The notes beneath the pieces were generated by a model. That model did not search any database, was not told the origin of the DNA, and saw only the letters and a list, made by a program, of their open reading frames with translations. Below are positions 34,935-44,690 of a stretch of 64,000 nucleotides of DNA, in pieces (position 1 is the first letter of the stretch; each line of letters starts with the position of its first letter). The stretch lies in the NCBI GenBank assembly GCA_028554755.1, contig JAPTOF010000015.1:2108001-2172000 (forward strand), read 5' to 3'. A program made the translations under genes and the position numbers. Origin of the DNA: Cordia subcordata (taxonomy: Eukaryota; Streptophyta; Magnoliopsida; Boraginales; Cordiaceae).

Positions 34935-35115
34935 CCGGTCAACTTAGAAGAAGAGTCGGTCAACCGATTAGGTCGACCGGCTGCTCCAGAGAATAAAGAA
35001 TTTAAGCCAGTCCAGTTCCTCAAGGAGCCGGTCGACCGACTAGGTCGACCGGTCATTCCAAAAAGCATCATGATTGAAGCCGGTCGAGCAAGAAAGAGGA
35101 GCCGGTCGACTGGTT
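34935..35115 (+). promoter_or_regulatory. Cluster of CGGTCGACCG-type palindromes in U3
   Basis: At least six half or full copies in 180 bp, e.g. aggtcgaccggct (34972-34984), agccggtcgaccgact (35028-35043) and aggtcgaccggt (35043-35054). A clear TATA box is not seen; the nearest AT-rich candidate is cttttatttctta near 35170. Confidence 0.55.
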
Positions 35116-35638
35116 GTGTGCTGACGAAATCCAGAAAAAGCTTGTTTCAGCTCATTTTCAGGGGAGGAACTTTTATTTCTTAAATCCTAATAAACCCTAA
35201 CCCTTTACCCACTTCACAAAACACCCTAAACCACCATCTAAACTCCATACCAAGCTAGGATTGAAGCATTAAACAAAGATTTGAAGGATTTGTACGGATT
35301 TGGAAGCTAGAAGTTAGGGAAGTTCTTCTTGTTCTTTCTCTATTTCTTGTAAATATGTTGCTAGATTAGGCTAGGTTTAGGGTTGATTGTTGTTGTATAT
35401 TAGATTAGGGCTTTGAATAATGGATTTGTGTAGATCTTTGGCTCTTAATATATTTTTGTTTACATAAATATATGGCATGATTCAATATGTCTATGTATTG
35501 GAAATCAAACATGTCTATGTGTTTATTAAAATGCCTAAGTGAATATGCATGTGTTATTTGTGCTTCAAATGCTCTTATCTACTTATATGGGTGATGTGAT
35601 TGTGCTTAATCTCATGGCTTTACTTAGTAGAGTAGGCT

Positions 35639-35899
35639 TTAGCTTTAAATCTAGCTAATAGGTTACATGCTATGCTTAGTCGAGTTTAGGTGCTAGTCCT
35701 TGGCTTTAAATCCAGCTAAGCGGATAAGTTAACTTAGACTAGAGTATCCCTCACCCACGTTAGTGTTGGTTAATCGAGCCTTAATGTCACGTAATGTTTA
35801 GGTGCTAGTCCTTGGCTTTAAATCTAGCCAAGAGGATAAGTTCTAAGCATGGATTGTGTAGGCTAGGAGGGATTGGCCCTTAGCTTTAAATCCAGCTAA
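35639..35899 (+). other. Four copies of the LTR stem-loop motif
   Basis: 35639-35658 (TTAGCT...AGCTAA), 35700-35719 (TTGGCT...AGCTAA, one G-T pair), 35812-35831 (TTGGCT...AGCCAA) and 35880-35899 (TTAGCT...AGCTAA, extended by CCC/GGG with a bulge). The third copy changes both sides of a base pair. Confidence 0.75.
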
Positions 35900-36294
35900 C
35901 GGGTTAAACCACTAGTATTGGTTAAGAGAACCCCCGATCAACACAACGGCAATAGAAGTCCCGAGCCTTAGATAGACCTCATCCATTATCATAGCCCAAG
36001 TCCTGTTGCAATGCAATCGCCCTAGTTCCCCTTCTTTTTTATTAATGTTTCCTTCTTTAGTTAGGCTCCTTTAAATTCCTCCATAGATTAGTTTTTATTT
36101 TCCTTTTTCTGAGCTCCCTTCCATCCTAAAGTAAGCACACACACATACACAAACGTAGCTAGTTTGAAGCACTCGAGCACATGGAGACCTAGCTAAGGTA
36201 GCCTCCCTGTGGAGATGATACCCGCACTCAAATCTGCTATACCACGAATGATCCGTACGCTTGCGGGTGTAAAACTCGATACGAATAGCACACA

Positions 36295-36809
36295 TTAATG
36301 AACTTCATTTTTTTCATATTTTTGTTGCCTTTTGGCTTTTCCGCATTTTTTTCATGTTTTTTTTTTTGGCTTTTTCAAGCTTTTTTCCTTTTTCCATTTT
36401 TTTGGACTTTTTTTTTTCACATTTTGCATTACATAACAAAAAGAAAAAGAAAAAGAAAGTCTAAGGCACATCAAAAGGGAACCAATCAAGGAAGGGGCAC
36501 TCATGTCAATACCCCTTTCAACTACTTTTTCCAACCAAGACATGGGGTAGCTATAAGGTGCATTCTTAAAGGAGCTCATTCCTCACAACTTTTGAGGGCA
36601 TCTCTTTCAAGTCTCAGATCTCTCTCCACTCTATTCATTCTCCACAATACAACCTTATCTCTATCAATCAATTAAGTTAATCACAAGAGCCAACACTTCA
36701 ATCAACAAGAGATAAACGGCTCTACATGCATAAAAATCAAAAAAAATTTGCCATTATCAAGACATAATGCACATCTACCTTAAACTTAGCATAAAACAAT
36801 AAATCAAAC
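36295..36809 (-). other. Element 2 spacer with pyrimidine/purine-rich block
   Basis: Matches element 1 at about 1272-1750, including the T-rich stretch, 'aaaaagaaaaagaaaaagaaag' and the 'ggaaccaatcaaggaaggg' words. It ends where the element 3 LTR begins. The small open frames are low-complexity. Confidence 0.85.
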
Positions 36810-37283
36810 TGATGTGTTCATTTTGTGTGTTTATATATTGCAATTATATACTTGTTTTGAGGTGTTTTGTCCTTTATTTGGTGTATTAGTATAGTATTTA
36901 AGTCATAGTTGTGCATATTCGGGTTTACATGTTCATAGTTGAATTTAGGACTTAAATGCTACATTAAGGTGCATTTATTGTTTGTTTTAAGTGAGATTTG
37001 GGAAGATAATTAGAGCTTGATTGAGGATTCTTGGTGTATGAGACAAAGCCAAAGGTGTTTTGGACATAAAGGAATGAAAAAAAGTGAATTTGGAAGTGGC
37101 CGGGGGAAGGAAAGAGCGACTAAGGCGAAACCGAGAGCAACGGGAGCTAAATTTGAAGCTTACAACCAAAATGGACATGGAAAAATTTTGGACATGTTTT
37201 AGGATCCAAAAGATGGCTTGGGAGATCCCTCACGGTGATATGAAGCCATAAAAAAAATAGTGCTTGAATCGGAGCCAAAATGA

Positions 37284-37552
37284 GCAAGATATGAACATTT
37301 TACTATCAACACTGATTGAGCTTCTGTCAAGGCCGGTCAACCAAGCAAGACGTGAACATTTTACTATCAACACTGATTAAGCTTCTATCAAGACCGGTAG
37401 ACTGAATCAAAATCTGGGCCAATTTTGGCCTGATGACTTAGTCCCAAAGCTGGTAGGATCAGAATCTGGGCCAATTTTGGCCGGATGACTTAGTCCCAAA
37501 GCCGGTCGACCGGCTGGGCCCCCGGCTAGATGCATTAACAGCTCTATTTAAG
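37284..37552 (+). promoter_or_regulatory. U3 of element 3: tandem duplications, palindrome, TATA-like box
   Basis: A 61-bp duplication (37284-37344 and 37345-37403), a 53-bp duplication (37404-37456 and 37457-37509), the perfect palindrome AGCCGGTCGACCGGCT (37500-37515) and TATTTAAG (37545). Duplicated modules upstream of a core promoter resemble enhancers; activity is inferred. Confidence 0.6.
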
Positions 37553-38255
37553 CTACTTTTCAACCACTTTTGAGGGAGAGCAATACCCATTTCATACACC
37601 TACTTCCCTAAAGCCAAAATCCACCAAGAACCACCTCACACACTTACTTCTAAACATATTTTAACACTTGAAATCAAGGATCAAAGAGGATCAAACACTA
37701 GGATTTGGGGTACGGCTCATGGATTGTAAAGCTTTGCTATGGATAAAAGGGTATCTCTCTTTTATCCTAAGTCTAATTATGTATGATTAGAGCTATGTAG
37801 GGTGATTATATGTTGTATTTATGGATTGATTACTATTTTTTGTTAATGATAACTTGATAGATTTATGTATATATGCTTTATGCTTAGGGTTTCAGAGGCT
37901 ATCTTACATACATGTCTATGTGTTTGTTGAAATGCCTCAATGAAGTTGCATATATATATATATATATGTATATATTAAAGTCTATTGTGCTATTAACCAT
38001 CAATAAATCATTATGCGCGCATGCCTATGTGTATGTTTGCATACTTAATAGCATGAATAGCTTCTTTTGCATATATGTTGGGTGTAATTGCTTAAATTGG
38101 TCTAATCTAAGCATGTCTATGTGTTTAGTAGTAGAATATTTTGGAGTATTCTCGAATGCCATGCCCTATATGTAAGCTTTGCACTTTAATGTCAATTCTC
38201 GCTATTGTGATGATGATCGATGGTGCATAACTAATGGCTAGCCTAGGTCGAGTCT

Positions 38256-38340
38256 CCCATTGCTTTAAATCCAGCTAATGGGTTTCAAAGTAGATTAGTC
38301 AACCTTAGACAAACTAGGTCTTGGCTTTAAATCCAGTCAA
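38256..38340 (+). other. Two stem-loop motifs in the element 3 LTR
   Basis: 38256-38282 pairs CCCATT with AATGGG and GCT with AGC around the loop TTAAATCC, with a single bulged T. 38321-38340 is TTGGCT-TTAAATCC-AGTCAA with one G-T pair. They lie about 700 bp after the TATA-like box. Confidence 0.7.
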
Positions 38341-38881
38341 CGGTTTAGAGCTAGGGTTAGATCAATTTAAGTCACCTAGAATCTTAACTAGCTAGCCCTA
38401 TGGCCCTAAGTCATAAAGACCATATGACATGGCTCTATGGGTCGACACCTAGGGATGGATTTACACTGAGGCTTAGGGTGTAATTAGGAGGTTAATTAGG
38501 AGACTAGATGAGAGCCACCAAGTTTAATACATCAAGCAACACTAACAAGTAGTAATCACCCATTTGCAAGCCGTAATCACCATATTCCCCATTTTCATGT
38601 GTTTGCATTCCCTGAAATCACTTGATTCCCCCATCATACACACACACCGCCTTTTTATTTTCTTTCTTGAAGCTTAGATTTATTTTCCTGAGCTCCCCTC
38701 AAACCAAAAACACAAAAAAAATTGTAGTTAGGACCCCAACATATAGCTAGGATGCACTTAGCTTAGAACATTATACACGTTAGGCTTTCCCGTGGATTTG
38801 ACCCTGCACTCACAGACACTGTACTACATATTACCGTACGCTTATAGGCTATTTAGGCTTGTCCTTAAATAGCATATCAAG

Positions 38882-38900
38882 TTGGCGTTGTTGCCGAGGA
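38882..38900 (+). promoter_or_regulatory. Primer-binding site of element 3
   Basis: TTGGCGTTGTTGCCGAGGA starts three bases after the LTR. Compared with the Asp-tRNA complement TGGCGCCGTTGCCGGGGA used by Athila elements it has three changes, all C to T or G to A, as expected from decay of methylated cytosines. Confidence 0.8.
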
Positions 38901-39059
38901 GACAACGGTTGTTTGGTTTCTTAGTTTTTGTATGTCTTAACTTGTTACGTGTTGTTCTATCTTTTCTTTTCATGTTTTCATTATTTTGATTAATAAAAGA
39001 AAAATTCAAAAAATTTTTGTTGAGCATTGTGAAGAGGATTATTTGTGCTTGATTGAGTA

Positions 39060-39595
39060 TGGCTAACCCAAATGCTTCTTGGTGGTCCTTAGTATCCTCT
39101 CCCCTACTACTCCAATGTGTTCCTAATGCATGTCACTTGTGTGGAAGTTTTATGCATTCGACCATTTTCTGCCCCTATGAAAATTCCCCATCTAGGGCTA
39201 GTGCTAACTATGACCCCCATAGTCATGCATCATTTCATGTATCTTCATTTAGAATCATGACTATAGGGATGCATATTCTTGTTGTTGCAATCATTGTGGG
39301 AGCCATGCTTATGATTCCAACACTTGCCCTACCTTCCACCCTTATTTTTGATTGCATGTAACGCCCTATGCCCCTAGCAATCATATGCCCATGTACATCC
39401 ACATCTTATCATTATGATTATAGGGAGCAATATCATGCATTTTTATATTGGGGTCAAGATGACTCCTCATGGCATCCATATCCTCGTTTTGAAAATCCAC
39501 CTCCAGCACCATCGTTTCCCAACCACTATCCCTCCGAATCTTTTGATGATGATGCTTTTAGTGTTTACAACGAAGATCTTTCCCATCTCAACTAG
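39060..39595 (+). pseudogene. Zinc-knuckle ORF of element 3, N-terminal part, broken
   Basis: The ATG at 39060 opens MANPNASWW. About 20 codons later a CX2CX4HX4C knuckle follows, CHLCGSFMHSTIFC, then Ser/Tyr/His-rich sequence. The frame ends at 39359 and a Pro/Tyr/Asp-rich frame continues at 39368-39595. A knuckle suggests nucleic-acid binding, like a gag nucleocapsid, but no capsid-type motif (such as KDKATAWL) is visible and the knuckle lies near the N-terminus, unlike ordinary Athila gag. I do not recognise the protein beyond this. It is the first coding region after the primer site and is interrupted by frameshifts. Confidence 0.6.
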
Positions 39596-39599
39596 GAAG

Positions 39600-40047
39600 A
39601 ACTTTAATCTTTTATGTCTCTTTCACATAGTCAAAAGCTTGACTATCTCATATACCTCCACCAATCTAACTAAGAGCGCCTAGATTGTATAAGACAACAA
39701 GTTGATAATCGAGATGAGTGCTTGAGGAGAATGGTTGAGAATGAACAACAAATGGTTGGAAGTCTTGAGATACCTTTAGAAAGGGTTGAAGAGATACAAG
39801 AGAGACCTAGAGATGAGAGGAATAATGGTGAAAAAGATGATGTGTTGGAGAGAAACTAGAAAGAAAGGTTGATAGTAAGCTAACATCTTGTAGTGAGGAT
39901 GAGAATGAACTTGGTGGTAGTTTGGTTCTTAATGACTCTTATGGTTATGTTTTAGAGGAAAGAGTACCCTATCCTCCTAAGCTTTCAACGTCCTCCATTG
40001 AGTCGCATGAGCCTATCCTTTTTTTTCATCCTACACTACACACATAG
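39600..40047 (+). pseudogene. Broken middle of the element 3 ORF, acidic coiled-coil-like
   Basis: Fragmentary frames read CIRQQVDNRDECLRRM, then Glu/Arg-rich sequence with heptad-like spacing (near 39680-39850), ending at a TAG at 40047. They link the zinc-knuckle part to the C-terminal frame. No known family was recognised. Confidence 0.45.
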
Positions 40048-40758
40048 TTGGAGGTTGAAACTCATGAGCATAGCACTCATTTGCATTTTGAGCCCTTATT
40101 TAGGGAGTCTAGGATACACACCTCCCTTGAGCATTCACGCATTGATTTGAAATCCTTTGAGTCCCTATTGTCCCCTCCACGTGTGTTTACCCTGTATAAA
40201 AAGCATGATGGTGAGATGACACCCACTAGTGATGAATGTATTATTGAATTTAAAGAGACTTTAGCTAGTAAAGGTTTGAAGTCATCCATGAGGGACAACA
40301 AGACATCAATTTCGGAGGTTTTAGATGATAAGTCTCTTGAAGCTAAGAATCATGTTGTTAAAGAGAATAACAACTCTAAGAAGACATATAAAAAAGAAAT
40401 TGGTGTGCTTGGAAGAATGATCTATGGGTCTCTTTGGATGTTTGATGATTCATTGATGGAAATAGAGCCTATAAGGATTGAATCCAGCACTCACGAGGAG
40501 TTAAAGCGGCCTAGGTTTGAACATGTTATATCTTATGAAGAGGAAGAGTATAATACTTCATCATCCCTTACCTTTACCATTCCTTCTCTAAGAGTTGTTC
40601 CAACCCCCCTTTCCCATTTCATTGAGTCTCCCTCTTTGCAGCTCATGTTCGTGCCTTCATGCATAGAACATTTTCATCTTGGGTTAGAAAGCACGCTTCC
40701 TAGGTTGCATGCATTTGACTTATCTTTAACCCATGGGAAGTGTGTTCCTAGCCCTTGA
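40048..40758 (+). pseudogene. C-terminal frame of the element 3 ORF, unknown product
   Basis: An uninterrupted frame of 236 codons from just after a TAG to the TGA at 40756. It has no ATG at its start, so it is most likely the tail of a longer ancestral ORF beginning at 39060. It is rich in Ser, Glu and His; a basic stretch (NNNSKKTYKKEIGVLGRMIY) lies near codon 115 and a proline-rich segment near codon 185. No protease, RT or integrase motif is seen. Its survival in an otherwise decayed element may be chance or recent activity. It is not a host gene: it lies between primer site and polypurine tract. Confidence 0.5.
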
Positions 40759-42415
40759 TTATGAAAAGAAGTCCATAAGGTGGTTAGTTAAAGAGTAAGT
40801 GGGGCATGATCTTCCACATTTATACATGACACTTTCTACACTTGCGCATATATTTTCATTTCATGTTCCGAGGTAGAAGTTAGAAAAGGGATACATTGTG
40901 TATCCATTGTTCTATAATTTGTTGCATGACCCTTTTCCTTCTACTATCTGCACTTGGTTGAATATTCGACAATTTATGCCTTGCAATTTTAAACATGTAT
41001 TGCTCTAACACTAGTGCTCGATTAGAGGCGTTAAATTTAGCGCTGTAAGGAGGCACCCTGGACATGTTTATATTTCATTTGCTTTCCTTGCTTTTCCTTT
41101 TCTTTTATTTATTTTTAGTATTATCATTCTTTGATTTCCATTTTTCTTTTCATTTGCTTTCTTTTTTTTTTTTCATCCTCCCAAGTGTTGATCCTCACTT
41201 CTATCATTTCCTATTCTTCATACACCTTGTTTATCATTTGATGATGCCAACAAGCTCATATGGCAATGCTCCTAATCATGTGCTTTGAGTGTTTATGATT
41301 TGTTAAGAGACAGAGATTAGTAGTTGAATCATTATCCATTGGCATCGAAGAGCTTCTAAGAACGCAAGGTTGTATCTATCCTTTCTTCACTTGTCCCAAT
41401 ATATCTACTCGTCCCTTCCACCTTTATTTTCTTTGTATCACCTATTTGCCTGTTTGTGCTTTTGTTCTATTTTCTTGAGGATAAGCAAAGTTTAAGATTT
41501 GGGGTGTGGGAGTTTGGTTTTATTGTTTTATGATTTGATTAGGGTAGATGTGCATTTTATGCTTAAAATGGTGAAATTTTTTTGATTTTGATGAATGTAG
41601 AGTCGTTTGTCGCTTGATTGATTGGAGTATTGTCTGTTGTGGTTGACTTAAGTGATTAGTGAATATGAGTTGCATTGTGGGAAGTGAATAGAGTCGATTG
41701 AAAATCAGGTCCTGAAAGGGATGCCCTTGGAAGTTGTAGGGAGTGAGGACCTTTAAGAATGACCCTTGTAGCCATCCCATAGCATGGTAGGAAACAGTGT
41801 TGAAAAAATGTTGTTGATATGAGTGCCTCTTCCTTGATTGGTTCTTTTTTATGTACTAAAGCCTTTCTATTTCTTTTCTTTTTGTGTGAATACAATACAA
41901 AGCATGAAAAATCCAAAAAAAACTAAAAAAGGAAAAAAGGTGCAAAAAAATAAAAAAAAGTGAAAAAAAGAAAAAAAGCCAAAGGCACCAAAAAGTTTTG
42001 TGAATAAGTACATAAGTGACACAATGTTGACTTAGCAGATGTTATCATCATTGTCTATATGTGAATAAGGTTTTCTAAGCCATTGTGTAAGTATATTCTT
42101 TCTCTTCTTGTCTTTGAGGTTTGGTGCATGTTGGGGAGGCCATAGTTGACGGCGCATGAAATCTCAACACCTTAAGTGCGTGCATTAGAATCCTAGGCTT
42201 GTGGTGGTTTGGCTACTCGGGAACTTCCCACAAGGTTCGAGGCCTTTTATAAGTAGAGGGAGGATCTGAAGAGACTTGAGGATCTCTTCAAAATAGGAAT
42301 ACCCCTTTCATGCTTCTTAGGCTAATCGTGATTGTGAGTCAATTCCTTAGGCAACCCTTTGTATCGACTTTAAAGGTAAACTTAAGTTTTAAGCAAGGAG
42401 AAAGTTTGAGGGTGT
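40759..42415 (+). other. 3' spacer and polypurine tract of element 3
   Basis: Starts with a post-ORF motif 'ttagcgctgtaaggaggcaccctgg' related to one in element 1 (minus strand near 2200-2170). From 41380 it is the reverse-orientation counterpart of the element 1 spacer, with 'gataagcaaagtttaag', a pyrimidine run (41820-41885) followed by a purine run (41905-41990), and a tract 'aagcaaggagaaagtttgaggg' ending near 42412 that would prime plus-strand DNA. A T-rich region spans 41080-41180. Confidence 0.75.
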
Positions 42416-42966
42416 TGATGAGTTTGTTTTGTGTTTTTATATATTGCAAGTATATAGGTGTTTTGTGCTTCATTTGGTGTATTAGTACAACATTTAGGTT
42501 GTACTTATGCATATTAGGGTTTACATGTTCATAGTTGAAGTTAGGACTTAAATGCTACACTAAGGCACATTTATTGCTAGTTTTAGGTTAGATTTGAGAA
42601 GATAGTTAGAGCTTGATTGAGGATGCTTGGTGTGTAGAACAAAGCCAAGGGTGTTTTGGACATAAAGGAATGAATAGAAGTGCATTTGGAAGTGGTCGGG
42701 CGAAGGAAGAAGCAAGAAATGTGAAACCGAGTGCAACAAGAGTTAAATTGAGACTTTGCAACCAAAATGGTCATGGAAAAATTTTGGACATGTTTTAGGG
42801 TGCAAAAGATGGTTTGGGAGATCCCCCACGGTGATATGAAGCCATAGAAAAAAAATGTTGCACGAATCGAAGCCAAAATGAGCGAGATATAAACATTTTA
42901 CTATCAAGACTGGTTAACTAGGTCAACCGGCCAGATTAGAATTAGGTCCAATTTTAGCCAGATGAA
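42416..42966 (+). repeat. Truncated 3' LTR of element 3
   Basis: TGATGAGTTTG... aligns with 36810-37435 of the 5' LTR and stops in the palindrome zone. The next base belongs to a copia pol gene. Part of the 61/53-bp duplicated U3 region is single-copy here. Confidence 0.85.
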
Positions 42967-44296
42967 ATTCCATGGCCTATTGGAAGATAGCCCTTCATGG
43001 AATTTTCATGTTGAACCTTTTCTGCACGGTATCTATGTACGTGGATTGGGACAATCCTAAAAACCTCTTAGATCTATCTTTATAGATTTTGATCTTGAGG
43101 ATATAGGAAGCTTCTCCTAGATCCTTCATGGAGAACGGGGATAAGAGACATAACTTTACATTCTGTAATGGGGGATATAAGGAGAATTACATCCACATAC
43201 AATACTAAGAATGTGACCACATTTCCATTAACCTATTTATAAATGCAAGGGTCTTCTTCATTTTTAATAAAGCCATACGTTTTGACAACCTTGTCAAAAC
43301 GTATGTCCCAACTCCGAGAAGCTTGCTTGAGTCCATAAGTAGACTTTTGAAGCTTACACACTTTAGACTTATTTGTAGATGTGAATCCTTTAGGTTGTCT
43401 CATGTACACTTCCTCTTCTAGCTCACCATTTAGGAAAGCTGTCTTGACATCTATTTGCCAGATTTCATAGTCTAAGTACATAGCTATAGCAAGCATGATG
43501 CGAATTGACTTGAGCATTGCTACAGGGGGGAATGTTTCATCATAGTCAATACGTTGACATTGTCGATACCCCTTAGTAGCCAAACGGCCTTTGTATGTCT
43601 CCACCTTTCCATTTGCTCCTTGCTTTTGTTTGAAAACCCATCTATACCTAATGGGTTTAACCCCTTCAGGTAGATCAACTAATGTCCATATACTGTTAAC
43701 TTTCATGGATCCATTTCAGATACCATGGCCTTAAGCCATTCTTCAAAGTCATGCATTTGCATGGCATCCATATAGGTGATTGGATCCTTATCACTTTCAT
43801 CTAGTTCGATGGGATCACTGTCTCAAACTAAGAATCCGTAGCTAGTTGGTTGACAAGGTACTCTACAAGATCTCCTAAGTGATGCCTCTATAGTAGCTTC
43901 TGGATTTGGTTCCCTAACTTTATCCTGTCTTGTATGTTCAACTGTAGGTGTCTGTATTTCACCAAGCTCAATGGTAGAGGCAGTATTATCTTGATTGAGA
44001 AACTTTTTCTCTAGAAAGACTTCTCTAGCACCAGCAAACACCTTTTGTTCTTCAACATGATAGAAGTAGTATCCCTTAGACTCTCTAGGGTATTCTACAA
44101 ATCTACATTTGTCTGATTTTGTTTCTAGCTTGTCAGTCTAAAGATGTTTGACGTATGCCAAACACCCCTAAACCATAAGTTAAGTGAGTATTGGTCTTCA
44201 ACCATGCCATATCTCATATGGTGTCTTTTCTACTGACTTACTAGGTACTTTATTCAGCACATGAACGGTTGTCTCAAGAGCATATCCCTAAAAGGA
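42967..44296 (-). pseudogene. copia pol fragment (integrase end to mid RT), no LTRs
   Basis: Corresponds to 27385-28720 of copia 2 and is closely similar. The block at 43706-43233 reads WTLVDLPEGVKPI, KGYRQCQRIDYDETFPPVA, IWQIDVKTAFLNGELEEEV and YGLKQASRSWDIRFDKV without interruption, the best-preserved RT segment in the window. It ends before YADD on one side and in the integrase C-terminus on the other. Upstream, 44041-43823 is the linker region. With both ends cut and no target duplication, it came by rearrangement or nested deletion rather than normal insertion. Confidence 0.85.
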
Positions 44297-44690
44297 TATG
44301 TGTAGTACTTTTTTGGCCATGTTTTTCCTTCTCAAATTTGAAAATGTAAAGTCCTTTTCCCTTGTTTATGATCTCGACTCTCCCAAATTTCCACAATGCC
44401 ATATCTACCATATATTTTCTATGACAAAAATGAGAGGGAACACCTAAGAATTGGCCAACTAAACAATGATGCCATAGGTTGTCTCCTTCATCATGTATAT
44501 CTGCCAGAGGGTTTACCACATCCTTAATCCCATTTTCAGTCTTCACTTCAAATTCCTTCTCAATATGTAAGCTAGTGCTTATGTGTTTTGCCTGTAAAAA
44601 AAATTGTAAGCTAGTGCTTATGTACTTTGCAAAATCATTTCCCCAATTGGAGGTAGGATCATTAGGGAAAAAGACATACCTTAAGCTTGG
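44297..44690 (-). pseudogene. Inverted 5' part of LINE A: ORF1 DUF4283-like domain
   Basis: The minus strand encodes NDPTSNWGNDF, IEKEFEVK, WHHCLVGQFLG and WKFGRVEIINKGKGLYIFKFEKE, the RNA-binding module found in plant LINE ORF1. It lies head-to-head with the plus-strand ORF2 that starts at about 44691. This order, inverted upstream segment followed by 3' segment, is the hallmark of twin priming during LINE insertion. Confidence 0.8.

Larger units (their letters stand above)
34660..36294 (+). repeat. Second solo Athila LTR
   Basis: Starts TGATGAATC, ends GCACACA; 1635 bp. Flanks TTATT (34655-34659) and TTAAT (36295-36299) differ at one base. It is shorter than the other LTRs and has the clearest palindrome cluster and four stem-loop copies. 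No internal element sequence is attached. Confidence 0.82.
11966..36809 (-). mobile_element. Athila element 2 (3' LTR and 3' spacer only), split by four insertions
   Basis: The minus-strand pieces join in order: spacer 36809-36295, 34659-34427 and 25136-24915, then LTR pieces 24914-24444, 15235-13936 and 12074-11966. When the insertions are removed the sequence becomes collinear with element 1 (spacer) and with the element 3 LTR (LTR). The LTR pieces add up to about 1.88 kb, close to the 2.07-kb LTR of element 3. No gag or pol of this element is in the window: at 36809 it is interrupted by element 3, and its remainder was not found. Confidence 0.85.
36810..38879 (+). repeat. 5' LTR of element 3
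   Basis: TGATGTG...GCATATCA, 2070 bp. It holds two tandem duplications in U3 (61 and 53 bp), a 16-bp palindrome, TATA-like TATTTAAG at 37545-37552, an AT microsatellite (37949-37967) and two stem-loop motifs. The first 550 bp recur at 42416. Confidence 0.88.
36810..42966 (+). mobile_element. Athila-like non-autonomous retrotransposon (element 3), 3' LTR broken
   Basis: A 2.07-kb 5' LTR, an Asp-tRNA-type primer site, a roughly 1.7-kb broken ORF region with one zinc knuckle, a 1.7-kb spacer shared with elements 1 and 2, a purine tract and the first 550 bp of the 3' LTR. No protease, RT, RNase H or integrase motif lies between primer site and spacer, so it would depend on Athila enzymes. It is inserted in the element 2 spacer in the opposite orientation. 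A copia fragment follows at 42967, so a right target duplication cannot be checked. Confidence 0.8.

Noticed and set aside
34797..35183. A 128-codon plus-strand frame
   Set aside because: It lies wholly within a solo LTR and covers the palindrome cluster; no homology to a protein family and no counterpart frame in the other LTRs.
40048..40758. A 236-codon open frame that could be taken for a host gene
   Set aside because: It has no ATG at its start, follows a stop in the same frame, and lies between the primer-binding site and polypurine tract of element 3, so it is element coding sequence.
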